In this document: positions 18,074-26,331 of the stretch, in pieces
Layout: every line of letters starts with the position of its first letter
Position numbering within the stretch: position 1 is the first letter of the stretch
Source: Dielma fastidiosa
GTDB lineage: Bacteria > Bacillota_I > Bacilli_A > Erysipelotrichales > Erysipelotrichaceae
Direction of reading: 5' to 3'
NCBI RefSeq assembly: GCF_000313565.1
Contig: NZ_HE578928.1
Span: 86,899 to 150,898, forward strand
DNA length: 64,000 bases
Notes under the pieces: generated by a model
Database searches by the model: none
What the model saw: only the letters and a program-made list of their open reading frames with translations
What the model was told of the DNA's origin: nothing
Made by a program: the position numbers and the translations under genes

Positions 18074-18144
18074 TGTTCATTTTTTGTACAAGTCTATTTT
18101 ACACTGGCTGAGCGAGATGTCAAGTACATGTTCATTTTTTGAAC
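18074..18144 (-). promoter_or_regulatory. lic operon promoter with two operator palindromes
   Basis: On the minus strand, TTGACA (18118-18123), 16 bases and TAAAAT (18096-18101) form a strong sigma-A promoter. GTTCA-AAAAA-TGAAC (within 18129-18144) lies just upstream of the -35. A near-copy, TGTACA-AAAAA-TGAACA (18074-18090), covers the expected transcription start. Both share the 13-base core CAAAAAATGAACA. Two matching sites around one promoter suggest cooperative or looping repression by the HTH domain of the first gene. Confidence 0.72.
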
Positions 18145-18160
18145 TCAAAGTATTATAAAA

Positions 18161-18185
18161 ACAGCGCCCTTTGTCAGGAACGCTG
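18161..18185 (-). terminator. Terminator of the PTS-sulfatase operon
   Basis: On the minus strand CAGCG...CGCTG with an inner CCT/AGG pairing is followed by TTTTTAT, just after the sulfatase gene. Confidence 0.65.
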
Positions 18186-18194
18186 CAAGTTGGA

Positions 18195-19559
18195 TTAATA
18201 GAATTTGCCTTCAGATAAATAATCTTCAGGATTTTTACTGGACGCTTCAATGCAGTCAGGTTTATTGACCTTATAGCTCGGTTTTACCGGCAGCGGGCCA
18301 TTTAATAACGGATCGTTCGTCTTTACCTGAAATTCATGAAGCTGGTTTCTGAATTCATCAATGATTTCATGCAGTTCTTCATGATCGATGAGATTATTCA
18401 TTTCATCCGGATCATAAATCAGATCATAAAATGCTTCCTCTGCCTTAGGATAGCTGGCATAGCCATTTTCCATATAGAAATCCTTGACCTTATTGCTGTC
18501 TGTATTGCTTGGATTAACAAACAAATGAGTGCGGTCATAGTAGCGGATATATTTATAACGCTCACTTCTGACTGCCCGGCATGGCTCATAAGAGGTATGG
18601 AAATTAATTTCAGAGTATACATATTCATCACCGGCGGGTAAGCCATAGAAACAGTTGCTGAATGATTTGCCTTCCAAATAATCAGGCTGATCCAGCTTCA
18701 ATAGATCACAAAGTGTTGGGAACACATCAATCTGTGAAACCAGCGCGTCGCAGACATTCCCTTTCTCAAGGGAATCAGGAACTCTCATAATTAAAGAAAC
18801 ACCAGTTCCTTTATCGCTTAAATAGCATTTATTAAATGGATAAGCGACACCGTGATCGGTTGTAAATAGAATAATGGTATTCTCATAGCAGCCAGCTTCC
18901 TTCAACGCGTCGATTACGATCTTAAAGCATTCGTCGGCATGCTGAGCTGAGGTGAGATATTGCGCTGTATCATGGCGGTTCTCGGCATTATTAAATATCG
19001 GCTGCCAAGGCTTCACATAATTCTCATTCACCCTTTCACTGATTTCCAATGGGAATGGGCGATGTGTGGAATGCATACCATAGCTCATGAAGAATGGTTG
19101 GTCATGATCAGCATGCTTCAGCCAGTCAGCCGCTGCCTGAGCGTTTTCCTGATCCCAAAGGTGGTAATCCTCTTTCTGATAGACAAAGGGATCATGCGTC
19201 AATACCTCATGATAGCCGATAGTTTTTGACGCTTCCACATTGGTGTAGAAATCCACCTCATGCTGGATTCCGCTAAGCACCGTATGATACCCATTGCGTT
19301 TCAAGAAGTTGCATAAATGCTGATCCGTATCATTCAAGCCAAAACCGCGCTGAGCTAATCCCAGCATGCCGTTTTGGTGCGGATAGATGCCAGTCAGCAT
19401 ACTTGCCCGGCTTGGTGAGCAGGTTGGATTGACACAGTAACCATTCGTAAACGTTGTCGCATCCTTTGCGAAAGCAAGCAGATGATCACTCGGCACTGAA
19501 TAACCATAAGGGCTGAAATAACGTCCGCTGTCATGCGTATGAATATAAAGGAGATTCAT
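18195..19559 (-). CDS. Cytoplasmic sulfatase, sulfoglucosamine sulfohydrolase-like
   Basis: This 454-residue sulfatase has the formylglycine motif CSPSRASMLTG near residues 48-58, followed by YPHQNGMLGL. This pattern is close to that of N-sulfoglucosamine sulfohydrolases. Further metal-site motifs are HSTHRPF and TTDHG. The protein begins MNLLYIHTHDSG with no signal peptide, so it should act inside the cell. Cys-type sulfatases of anaerobes need a maturase (anSME), which is not in the window. It is the last gene of the PTS operon and would remove sulfate from the imported sugar phosphate. Confidence 0.85.
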   Translation of the reverse strand: MNLLYIHTHDSGRYFSPYGYSVPSDHLLAFAKDATTFTNGYCVNPTCSPSRASMLTGIYPHQNGMLGLAQRGFGLNDTDQHLCNFLKRNGYHTVLSGIQHEVDFYTNVEASKTIGYHEVLTHDPFVYQKEDYHLWDQENAQAAADWLKHADHDQPFFMSYGMHSTHRPFPLEISERVNENYVKPWQPIFNNAENRHDTAQYLTSAQHADECFKIVIDALKEAGCYENTIILFTTDHGVAYPFNKCYLSDKGTGVSLIMRVPDSLEKGNVCDALVSQIDVFPTLCDLLKLDQPDYLEGKSFSNCFYGLPAGDEYVYSEINFHTSYEPCRAVRSERYKYIRYYDRTHLFVNPSNTDSNKVKDFYMENGYASYPKAEEAFYDLIYDPDEMNNLIDHEELHEIIDEFRNQLHEFQVKTNDPLLNGPLPVKPSYKVNKPDCIEASSKNPEDYLSEGKFY

Positions 19560-19561
19560 AA

Positions 19562-21097
19562 TTATGACTCCTTATTGAAAATTGGACTGCTCCAAGCCAT
19601 GCAGCCATTTTTCTGATGCACTCTGACACGAACATGATGAGCCGCTGAAAGATCGAGAACTGTTGTACCCTGATACATAAAATCAGCCTTTACAGCCGCT
19701 TTATTCGCCTTAAATTTATAAGTGTTATGCCACCATGTATCATTGCGGTAAAAGCTCTCCTCCTGATAAGTGTCATAGATCAAGCGCTTCGCTTCTTCAT
19801 CAAGACTGAACAGCATCGAATCATTTAAAAGCGACTGCACCGGCAATTCATAATCAATACCATCTACATTCAGCTTTAATACCTCATCCGCGGCTGTTTC
19901 TATTTCAAAGATAAAGCCTTCGGTCGTAATTGCCGCTGAACCCATCCATTTACCGGTCTGTGTTGTCTTATACGTCGTTAATTCAAATTCAAAATCATTC
20001 TCATCCTGATGCAGAATAGCCTGTCCCATCGTATTCCAGACATTTTCCACACTTAAGATGCTGCCTTCGGTATGCAGACAGCCATGCCACTTTCTTGAAG
20101 CGATATCCGGGAATACACGGCGATCCGGTCCCCAGCCAAATTCAAGCTTGAACTTAAAGTGAACCTTGCCTTCAGGCTTAGATGAACGATGATTGCAGTT
20201 AATGATATCTGCCACATCATTATCCACAATGACTTCAATACGGTCTAACGCATTGCTGCCTTCAATATTCAGATTCAGCTCTGAAGCTTCTTTAAAGGAA
20301 GTACAGTCTCCCATCATGGCTCCGTCAAGATCCATTCTTAATTTAATACGTTCATTGCTGACACCATAGACATGACGTTTCTGCATCGCCTCCCATATGG
20401 CATCCTTCGTCCTATTTTCAGCTAAGACTGCCATACTGCCAAATTCACTGACTGCCGGTACTGAGTGATTGTCACCGGAAGCGATCAAGCCAAAATGATA
20501 ACCGCGTTTATACCCTGATTCAACACTGTTGGCACCAACTCTTGGGCCCATATGCACATGACGGTTCATCGGTATGCTACCATAATCATTTTCACTGGAG
20601 CCATGTGAAGAATAAACCTCCGCAAATGGTGAAAAGGCTTCAATATGCGTATCCCAATTCTTACCGCGGCTGCCGCTTTGATAAGCTAAATGATGCGGAA
20701 TAGCAATCGCATCTTTATCCTTATATAATTCATACAGTTCCTGATAACGAAGCGGGAAGGCAATCTCATTCTCATTATTTTTAAAGAATACATTATGATC
20801 GCCGTCAAGACCGCTGCCCTGCCATTCATAACCCATAAACATCGGCCAGCCCTCAGCATTAGCCTTATTCACAAAGCTTCTCAGTTCCTCCCAGTCAGCC
20901 TTTACCTTATCCAAATCATGAATATCCTCTACCCCCATTCCTGAAGGCAGCTTTCGCATATAATACGGATAATAAGCAATCGGCCAGAAATCAAGCATGC
21001 TTTTGGCATGCGCATACCATTTAGGAAGCTCACTCATTCCTTCATGGTGAATATTGCTGTGCATATCCGTCCACAAAATCTTATATTTGTTTTCCAT
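19562..21097 (-). CDS. DUF3604/PHP-like metal-dependent protein
   Basis: This 511-residue protein has an N-terminal PHP-like metal site (WTDMHSNIHHEG at residues 9-20), then IPHHLAY, VYSSHGSSE and LIASGDNHS. These histidines and acids are typical of the DUF3604 family, which is related to PHP phosphoesterases. The C-terminal third is beta-rich. Its reaction is unknown. Position between nanE and a sulfatase suggests it acts on the phosphorylated or sulfated amino sugar. AGGAGGG precedes the ATG. Confidence 0.78.
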   Translation of the reverse strand: MENKYKILWTDMHSNIHHEGMSELPKWYAHAKSMLDFWPIAYYPYYMRKLPSGMGVEDIHDLDKVKADWEELRSFVNKANAEGWPMFMGYEWQGSGLDGDHNVFFKNNENEIAFPLRYQELYELYKDKDAIAIPHHLAYQSGSRGKNWDTHIEAFSPFAEVYSSHGSSENDYGSIPMNRHVHMGPRVGANSVESGYKRGYHFGLIASGDNHSVPAVSEFGSMAVLAENRTKDAIWEAMQKRHVYGVSNERIKLRMDLDGAMMGDCTSFKEASELNLNIEGSNALDRIEVIVDNDVADIINCNHRSSKPEGKVHFKFKLEFGWGPDRRVFPDIASRKWHGCLHTEGSILSVENVWNTMGQAILHQDENDFEFELTTYKTTQTGKWMGSAAITTEGFIFEIETAADEVLKLNVDGIDYELPVQSLLNDSMLFSLDEEAKRLIYDTYQEESFYRNDTWWHNTYKFKANKAAVKADFMYQGTTVLDLSAAHHVRVRVHQKNGCMAWSSPIFNKES

Positions 21098-21105
21098 AGT
21101 CCCTC

Positions 21106-21825
21106 CTAGTAAAATAAACTGCGCTTTTCCGGATAGCCGTTCACATGATCATAAAACCTTCTCATAATCAGATGCGGGCGGGTAATGGCACTGCCAATAA
21201 CCACTGAATGAGCGCCGTAATGGAATGCCCTGATTGCATCATCCGGTGTCCAGACCTTGCCTTCCATCATAACTTTACCCTTATCCTTACAGCAAGCACA
21301 CATTTTCGCAAACATTTCCCAATCGGCCAAATCCGATGATTTCGCGTCTTTCTTAAAACGATAGAACGTTGGCGCGACAATATCCGCCCCTAAAGCAAGG
21401 GATGCAAGCGCGTCTTCTTCATCACGGACATCCGCAAAAATAACCGTATCAGGGAAAGTCTTTTTAATTTCCGGAATTAAATCATAACCGCGGCGGCCCT
21501 GAATCATGCGGTCAGTTCCATCAACCGCTACTATATCCGCACCAGCTTCGATTACCTCTGCCACCTCTTTCATTGTCGGTGTCATAAAGATTTCCGTTTC
21601 ATCGCTGAATACCTTCACTAAACCAATGATTGGCAGTTCAGTAATACCCCTGATTTTTTTAATATTATCAATGCCATTCAAACGCAGGCCGCAGGCACCG
21701 CCCCAGATTGCGGAACGCGCCATTAATTCAACCATGTCCTCATGCCAGCATGGCGCATGCTTTTCAATCTGACAGGATACGATCAAACCGCCCTTCAGAC
21801 TTTCCAAAAGCTCATGTTTATCCAT
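21106..21825 (-). CDS. nanE: N-acetylmannosamine-6-phosphate 2-epimerase
   Basis: This 239-residue TIM-barrel protein has LIVSCQ at the first strand, GLVKVF with the catalytic lysine, IVAVDGTDR and HSVVIGSAITRP, all standard NanE motifs. It converts ManNAc-6-phosphate to GlcNAc-6-phosphate. No sialic acid lyase or kinase is nearby, so here it probably handles an amino sugar brought in by the PTS rather than sialic acid. Confidence 0.9.
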   Translation of the reverse strand: MDKHELLESLKGGLIVSCQIEKHAPCWHEDMVELMARSAIWGGACGLRLNGIDNIKKIRGITELPIIGLVKVFSDETEIFMTPTMKEVAEVIEAGADIVAVDGTDRMIQGRRGYDLIPEIKKTFPDTVIFADVRDEEDALASLALGADIVAPTFYRFKKDAKSSDLADWEMFAKMCACCKDKGKVMMEGKVWTPDDAIRAFHYGAHSVVIGSAITRPHLIMRRFYDHVNGYPEKRSLFY

Positions 21826-21855
21826 AACACACCTCCTTGATTCTCTTAATAAGAA

Positions 21856-21876
21856 AGGTCAGAGTGATTCTGACCT
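21856..21876 (-). terminator. Intercistronic hairpin after the PTS genes
   Basis: AGGTCAGA and TCTGACCT form a perfect 8-bp stem followed on the minus strand by TTTCTTATT. It lies between the IID gene and nanE within the operon, so it may trim or partly stop the transcript and lower expression of the enzyme genes relative to the transporter. Confidence 0.55.
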
Positions 21877-21881
21877 ATCAT

Positions 21882-22712
21882 TTATGCTAAAATTGTTGTA
21901 AAGTATCCAATTACCGAGATTATCAGCATAAGGATCATCAGTTTATTAACACTGACATGTTTTTTAGCCAGTAAATAATAAGTAACAAAAGCCATGATCA
22001 GAACGAGAATCTTCGGCTGTATATTATTGATAATATCATTCACATTGATTACCAAATCACCCTGCGTATACATTAAACCTGTTTTAATGTTGCAGGTAGA
22101 AGCGGTAACTGCACCGATAACGGTCAAACCAACGATATTAGCAGCACTGATTACTTTATCTTTAAGCCCGCTGGTCAGAATTGTTTGAACACCATCAAGA
22201 CCTAAACGATAGGCATTATAGAAAAGGAACCAGCTGACAGTTGGTACAATCAGCCAGAATAAGGCAATGTAAAGCAATGGGCCGACAATTGAACCAGTCT
22301 CAGAAGAAATACCGATACCAATAGCCAATAAAATAGGAATCAGTGTTGATTGGAACAATGAATCAAATAAACCGGCAGCCGGTCCCATCAATGCTGTTTT
22401 AATACTGCTTGATAATTCATCAGGCACTTCATCATTCATTGCTTTTTCTTCTTCAATGGCTAATGAAATACCAATAATACAGCCGCCCCAGATTGGCTCT
22501 GTGTTGAAGAATTCCATGTTTCTTTCCATGAGATCCTTCTGTTTTTCACGTTTGCCAGGATAAAGCTTATCCTTAACTGTCCATAAAGCTCTTACTAATG
22601 CAGGTGCCTGCATACGTTCCATGTTTTGTGTTGAAAGATTCAGCCACATCCAGTTAAACCAGACTTTTTTGACGTCCTTCTTATCTAGTAAGGTCGTTTT
22701 TGTTTCTGCCAT
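21882..22712 (-). CDS. PTS mannose/sorbose family IID component
   Basis: This 276-residue protein has the IID signature (WFNWMWLNLSTQNMERMQAP near residues 16-35, and EFFNTEPIWGGCIIG) and C-terminal helices. It forms the membrane channel with IIC. Its start overlaps the IIC stop by one base. Confidence 0.95.
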   Translation of the reverse strand: MAETKTTLLDKKDVKKVWFNWMWLNLSTQNMERMQAPALVRALWTVKDKLYPGKREKQKDLMERNMEFFNTEPIWGGCIIGISLAIEEEKAMNDEVPDELSSSIKTALMGPAAGLFDSLFQSTLIPILLAIGIGISSETGSIVGPLLYIALFWLIVPTVSWFLFYNAYRLGLDGVQTILTSGLKDKVISAANIVGLTVIGAVTASTCNIKTGLMYTQGDLVINVNDIINNIQPKILVLIMAFVTYYLLAKKHVSVNKLMILMLIISVIGYFTTILA

Positions 22713-23470
22713 TATTCTGCACCTCCTACGGAACCATATTTAAAGTCGATACATGCAAATACTAACGCAACTACGAAGATCGCAATGATGCTGACTTGGA
22801 AGCTTGTAAATAAGATGAAGCCAAATACAAAGTAGAGCAGTTCATAATATTGCTTCACACATGTCTTTAAAATGATTGCGAAACCAATTAATGGCAGCAT
22901 ACCGCCAAAGATACCGATGATTGCGGAAAGCTGCGGTGGAATTGCATTCATAACCCCCTGCATGATTTCAGGTCCCAACAGACAAGCTAAGAAAATTGGG
23001 AAGAAACGGCAGATAAACAAGAAGATATTGCCATACAGCGGAACTCTTGCCGCATTATCCAGATTATCAGCTGCGATTTGTTTTTCCATAACACGAATCC
23101 AGTATACATTGATAATCTTAACAAAGTTCCACATGAATACACCTAAAGCACCCAGTAAAGCTGCCAGTGTTAAAGCTTCTTCTACCGTTGCTCCGGATAC
23201 CATGGCCAGCGGTATACCAATGTAAGCCGCGAAGTTGATATCGTTAGCCGCTACACCGCCAACCGTGATACTTCCTAAATAAAGCGCGTTGACTGCACAG
23301 CCCAGAATAATTCCCTGTGATACATTTCCCAGAATAATACCGATAAGCATACCAGCAACAAGCGGACGTCCGCATGTCCACCAGCCTCCCATGTCGCCCC
23401 ACAGAGGAATTGCCCATTTAGCGGAACAATAACCGAGTAAGCCGATAAGTAATGCTTGAACGAATGTCAT
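22712..23470 (-). CDS. PTS mannose/sorbose family IIC component
   Basis: This 252-residue polytopic protein has GCAVNALYLGSITVGG and ANDINFAAYIGIPLAM, both typical of EIIC of the Man family. It forms the sugar-specific channel with IID. The order IIA, IIB, IIC, IID in transcription is standard. Confidence 0.95.
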   Translation of the reverse strand: MTFVQALLIGLLGYCSAKWAIPLWGDMGGWWTCGRPLVAGMLIGIILGNVSQGIILGCAVNALYLGSITVGGVAANDINFAAYIGIPLAMVSGATVEEALTLAALLGALGVFMWNFVKIINVYWIRVMEKQIAADNLDNAARVPLYGNIFLFICRFFPIFLACLLGPEIMQGVMNAIPPQLSAIIGIFGGMLPLIGFAIILKTCVKQYYELLYFVFGFILFTSFQVSIIAIFVVALVFACIDFKYGSVGGAE

Positions 23471-23500
23471 ATTTTACCTCCTAGATGGTTTTATCTTAGT

Positions 23501-23983
23501 TTAAAGTTTACTTGCGATCGATGACCATTCAGTAACCGCGCCGCTGGCACCGATTGAGTTAAAGTAAATTCGTACCCCGTCAGCCGCTAATGCTTTGCAG
23601 GCTTCAACATCTTCTTGATGCAGGGTAGCGAAATCTACACATTTAACACCATCTCTTGCCATCTGCGGTCCGATGTTCAATTCATTTGGCAAGTCAGAAA
23701 CATTCTTGCGCAGCTGAACCAGTGTCCGCGGATTTTTCATCAGCAGCAGTGTATTGGTTGAATCAGTAATCGCCCCTTTAATTTCTTCAGTTGCCTGATC
23801 TACCGTATAAACATCTGCTTTCAGTGCTTTTGGTACTGCCGTCGTGAAGATTGTTTTCAATACCGGATTCATTGCTGTGGCATTATCAACAACAAGTATC
23901 CGCTTGATTGAGTAATCACTGACGATAAACTGCATGCACTGACCATGAATCAGCCGTTCATCACATCGAATCAATGAAATCAT
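23501..23983 (-). CDS. PTS mannose/sorbose family IIB component
   Basis: This 160-residue protein has the phosphorylated histidine in RCDERLIHGQ near residue 14, and DNATAMNP. It passes phosphate from IIA to the incoming sugar. Length and motif order fit EIIB-Man. GGAAAGGAG precedes the ATG. Confidence 0.95.
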   Translation of the reverse strand: MISLIRCDERLIHGQCMQFIVSDYSIKRILVVDNATAMNPVLKTIFTTAVPKALKADVYTVDQATEEIKGAITDSTNTLLLMKNPRTLVQLRKNVSDLPNELNIGPQMARDGVKCVDFATLHQEDVEACKALAADGVRIYFNSIGASGAVTEWSSIASKL

Positions 23984-24003
23984 AAGTTTTCTCCTTTCCT
24001 TGG

Positions 24004-24408
24004 TTAACTACCAAATACTTCCCTTGAGGTTTTTAATGAAACAGCATCGCAATGCGATTGAAGAACTTCTCTGGCCAGACTTTCCGGTGTGTACCCTTCG
24101 CCTGCTCTTTTGATAACCAGCTCCAGCATCAATGGCATTGAAGCTCCTGATAAGATAACATTATCGGTATAGGCGATTGCCATCAGTGCCGCATTGAAGG
24201 GTGTGGCATTCTCAAGATCAGTAACAAAGATACAGCCGTCGCTGAATCCTTCAGCAGCCTTTTTAAGCTGTTCCCCATATTCTTCAAGTCCGATATCTCC
24301 CATAAAATTCAAAGCTGTCAGCTGCTCCTGCGGGCCGGCAATCATTTCTACGGCATTGCATAAGCCCTGAGCAAAATCAGAATGTGTACATATTGCGATT
24401 CCTATCAT
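24004..24408 (-). CDS. PTS mannose family IIA component
   Basis: This 134-residue protein starts MIGIAICTHSDFAQGL, with the phosphorylated His at residue 9. The ATG at 24408 follows AGGAGGATACTAAA and is preferred to an in-frame ATG at 24441. It is the first gene of the operon, receiving phosphate from HPr. Confidence 0.93.
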   Translation of the reverse strand: MIGIAICTHSDFAQGLCNAVEMIAGPQEQLTALNFMGDIGLEEYGEQLKKAAEGFSDGCIFVTDLENATPFNAALMAIAYTDNVILSGASMPLMLELVIKRAGEGYTPESLAREVLQSHCDAVSLKTSREVFGS

Positions 24409-24441
24409 TTTAGTATCCTCCTCGAGCAAATGATAACACAT

Positions 24442-24455
24442 TGTAATTGTTTACA
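24442..24455. promoter_or_regulatory. cre-like catabolite repression site
   Basis: TGTAATTGTTTACA (TGTAAACAATTACA on the other strand) matches the cre consensus TGWAANCGNTNWCA at 13 of 14 positions on each strand. It lies in the promoter region of the PTS operon, so CcpA control of this sugar system is likely. Confidence 0.6.
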
Positions 24456-24505
24456 CAATACATTTTAATCATTTATATTATAAACATATCATTTTTCTTT
24501 TTATA

Positions 24506-24534
24506 TGTATTATTTTCATATCATTAATAATACA
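24506..24534. promoter_or_regulatory. Inverted repeat, possible GntR operator
   Basis: TGTATTATT and AATAATACA are perfect 9-base inverted arms separated by 11 bases, in the shared region between the PTS operon and the divergent GntR gene. Confidence 0.5.
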
Positions 24535-24585
24535 TTTATTTGCAATTTACCTTTAATTAAGCTACCATGAGTACGAGGTGAAATC

Positions 24586-25299
24586 ATGCATACAAATAAA
24601 ATACCTTTATATGAAAAAATTTACCATGACCTGCGGGAGAAGATTCAGACCAATTATTATAAAGCCGGGGAAATCATTCCTACGGAACAAGAACTCATGA
24701 ACCTTTATCATGTATCAAGAGTCACGGTCAGAAAAGCAACAGATCGGCTTGTCGAGGCGGATCTGCTGACTAGAAAGCCTGGTTATGGAACAGTTGTCAA
24801 GGAGCGCTTTTTTACTAACAAGACAGTCGAATACCGTGGATTCAATGAAGAAATGAAATCGCACGGCCGTGCTGCCAGCACAAAGGTCACAGCCTTTTCC
24901 ATTATCAGCTGTGATAATTGCCTTGCCAGCATTTTAGGCATCGAACCGAATGACCAAGTTTATCATTTTATCCGACACCGTTATGGGGACGGCATCCTGC
25001 TGCAGATTGAAGAATCATATATGCCAGTAAAAATTTTCCCTGACCTTTCAATACAATGGCTTGAGAACAGCAAGTTTGATTATATCCGCAAATGCGGGTA
25101 TACCATCGATTTCGCTATGCATCTGACTACTCCCATCCTGCCAGATACGGAAACCGCGGCGAAATTCGACCTTGACCCGCTGACTCCCATCATAAAAATT
25201 AATAATACTACATTTACGATTGAGGGCATGGTTGTCGATTATACGGAACAATATCTCAATTCACCCAAGTACCAGCTGCAGTATATGAAGAAGAAATAA
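24586..25299 (+). CDS. GntR/HutC family regulator with UTRA domain
   Basis: This 237-residue protein has an N-terminal GntR winged helix (PLYEKIYHDLREKIQ, then PTEQELMNLYHVSRVTVRKA at about residues 27-46) and a C-terminal UTRA ligand domain (VYHFIRHRYGDGILLQIEES). This subfamily typically senses phosphorylated amino sugars. It is divergent from the PTS-NanE-sulfatase operon and most likely controls it. GAGGTG lies before the ATG. Confidence 0.92.
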   Translation: MHTNKIPLYEKIYHDLREKIQTNYYKAGEIIPTEQELMNLYHVSRVTVRKATDRLVEADLLTRKPGYGTVVKERFFTNKTVEYRGFNEEMKSHGRAASTKVTAFSIISCDNCLASILGIEPNDQVYHFIRHRYGDGILLQIEESYMPVKIFPDLSIQWLENSKFDYIRKCGYTIDFAMHLTTPILPDTETAAKFDLDPLTPIIKINNTTFTIEGMVVDYTEQYLNSPKYQLQYMKKK

Positions 25300-25304
25300 A
25301 ACAA

Positions 25305-25345
25305 AAAGAGCATTCAGATTAAAATTGGAAATCTGTTTGCTCTTT
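25305..25345 (+). terminator. Terminator of the GntR gene
   Basis: AAAGAGCA pairs with TGCTCTTT, with an inner CAGATT/AATCTG pairing, then T-rich sequence. Confidence 0.8.
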
Positions 25346-25497
25346 ATTATTATAATTTGCCGATACCTTTACCAATGCAATGAATATCCATGTCATCATT
25401 ATTCTCTTACTAATTTCTTATGTTATTTTCTTAGCAGCGCATAACATAGGAATCCTGCGGCAAATATCGTATACTTATAGTAACGAGGTGGGAAGAT

Positions 25498-26286
25498 ATG
25501 AAAAAAATACTAATAAGTTTCTTATTGATAGCTATGACAGCAGGTTGTGTTCAAACACCATCAGAGACAGATAAGCCAGAAGAACCGCCGGTTGTTGAAC
25601 AGCCTGAAAAACCTGTGGATCAGGAAAAGCCGGAAGAAACTAAGTATGTAGAGAAAATTGATGAAACTAAGGATTGGGTGTATATCAAGGAACAGGAAGT
25701 TGTTACAAAAAATGATTTGGAATTAAATCCCGTATTAAATCAGATGAATTATTATGATTTTCTTGATTGGCTAACCCTTCCATTTGATGATGCACCTAAA
25801 AAAGAGAAACTAATTGTAAATATAAACGCCGAAAGTGTTTCTGCAATAAATGAAGATTTTGAAGCAGGATATAAAGATCCTGTAAATTTTATTTATGAGT
25901 TTAAATGGTTCATAAATGATGCCATGATTACGATTGTAAATAAGTACGGTTCACTAGCACCCCACATGCTGCCTATTTTCTTGGAGGCATATCATATTGA
26001 TTTGAAATCAGGTGAATTAATGTCCAATAATGATCTGTTGTCGGTATATGGATTAACGAGTAGTGATGTTCAAAATATTGTGAATGAATATATATCAGAA
26101 ACCAAGCTTCCTGATGATGATTCTTTCATTGTAAAACAACAATTACTACTAGGAAAAGAATATACAACAAAATACAGTAATAAATCATTACTGATTGTAG
26201 ATAATAATGATTTATATTATATCATCGGATATTATTCTAAAGCTATGTCAGGTAATATCGTATTTCAGAAAATCAAATTAAATTAA
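25498..26286 (+). CDS. Tandem-family lipoprotein, copy 1
   Basis: This 262-residue protein has lipobox TAGC near residues 14-17, a proline/glutamate-rich linker (PVVEQPEKP repeated) and the motif KIDETKDWVYI near residue 58. The C-terminal domain contains YHIDLKSGELMSNNDLL, similar to DUF3298/RsiV-type domains. The first 65 residues are almost identical to those of the next gene, while the rest differs. GAGGTGGGAAGAT precedes the ATG. The role is unknown; such proteins are exposed outside the membrane. Confidence 0.78.
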   Translation: MKKILISFLLIAMTAGCVQTPSETDKPEEPPVVEQPEKPVDQEKPEETKYVEKIDETKDWVYIKEQEVVTKNDLELNPVLNQMNYYDFLDWLTLPFDDAPKKEKLIVNINAESVSAINEDFEAGYKDPVNFIYEFKWFINDAMITIVNKYGSLAPHMLPIFLEAYHIDLKSGELMSNNDLLSVYGLTSSDVQNIVNEYISETKLPDDDSFIVKQQLLLGKEYTTKYSNKSLLIVDNNDLYYIIGYYSKAMSGNIVFQKIKLN

Positions 26287-26331
26287 ATCATAGAATTGAT
26301 TTTAATGAGTGGAAAGACGAGGTGGAAAGAC

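Noticed and set aside
25380-25574. Reading frame of 64 codons before lipoprotein copy 1
   Set aside because: It runs into the lipoprotein gene in another frame, and no ribosome site precedes it. The segment is better explained as the promoter region.
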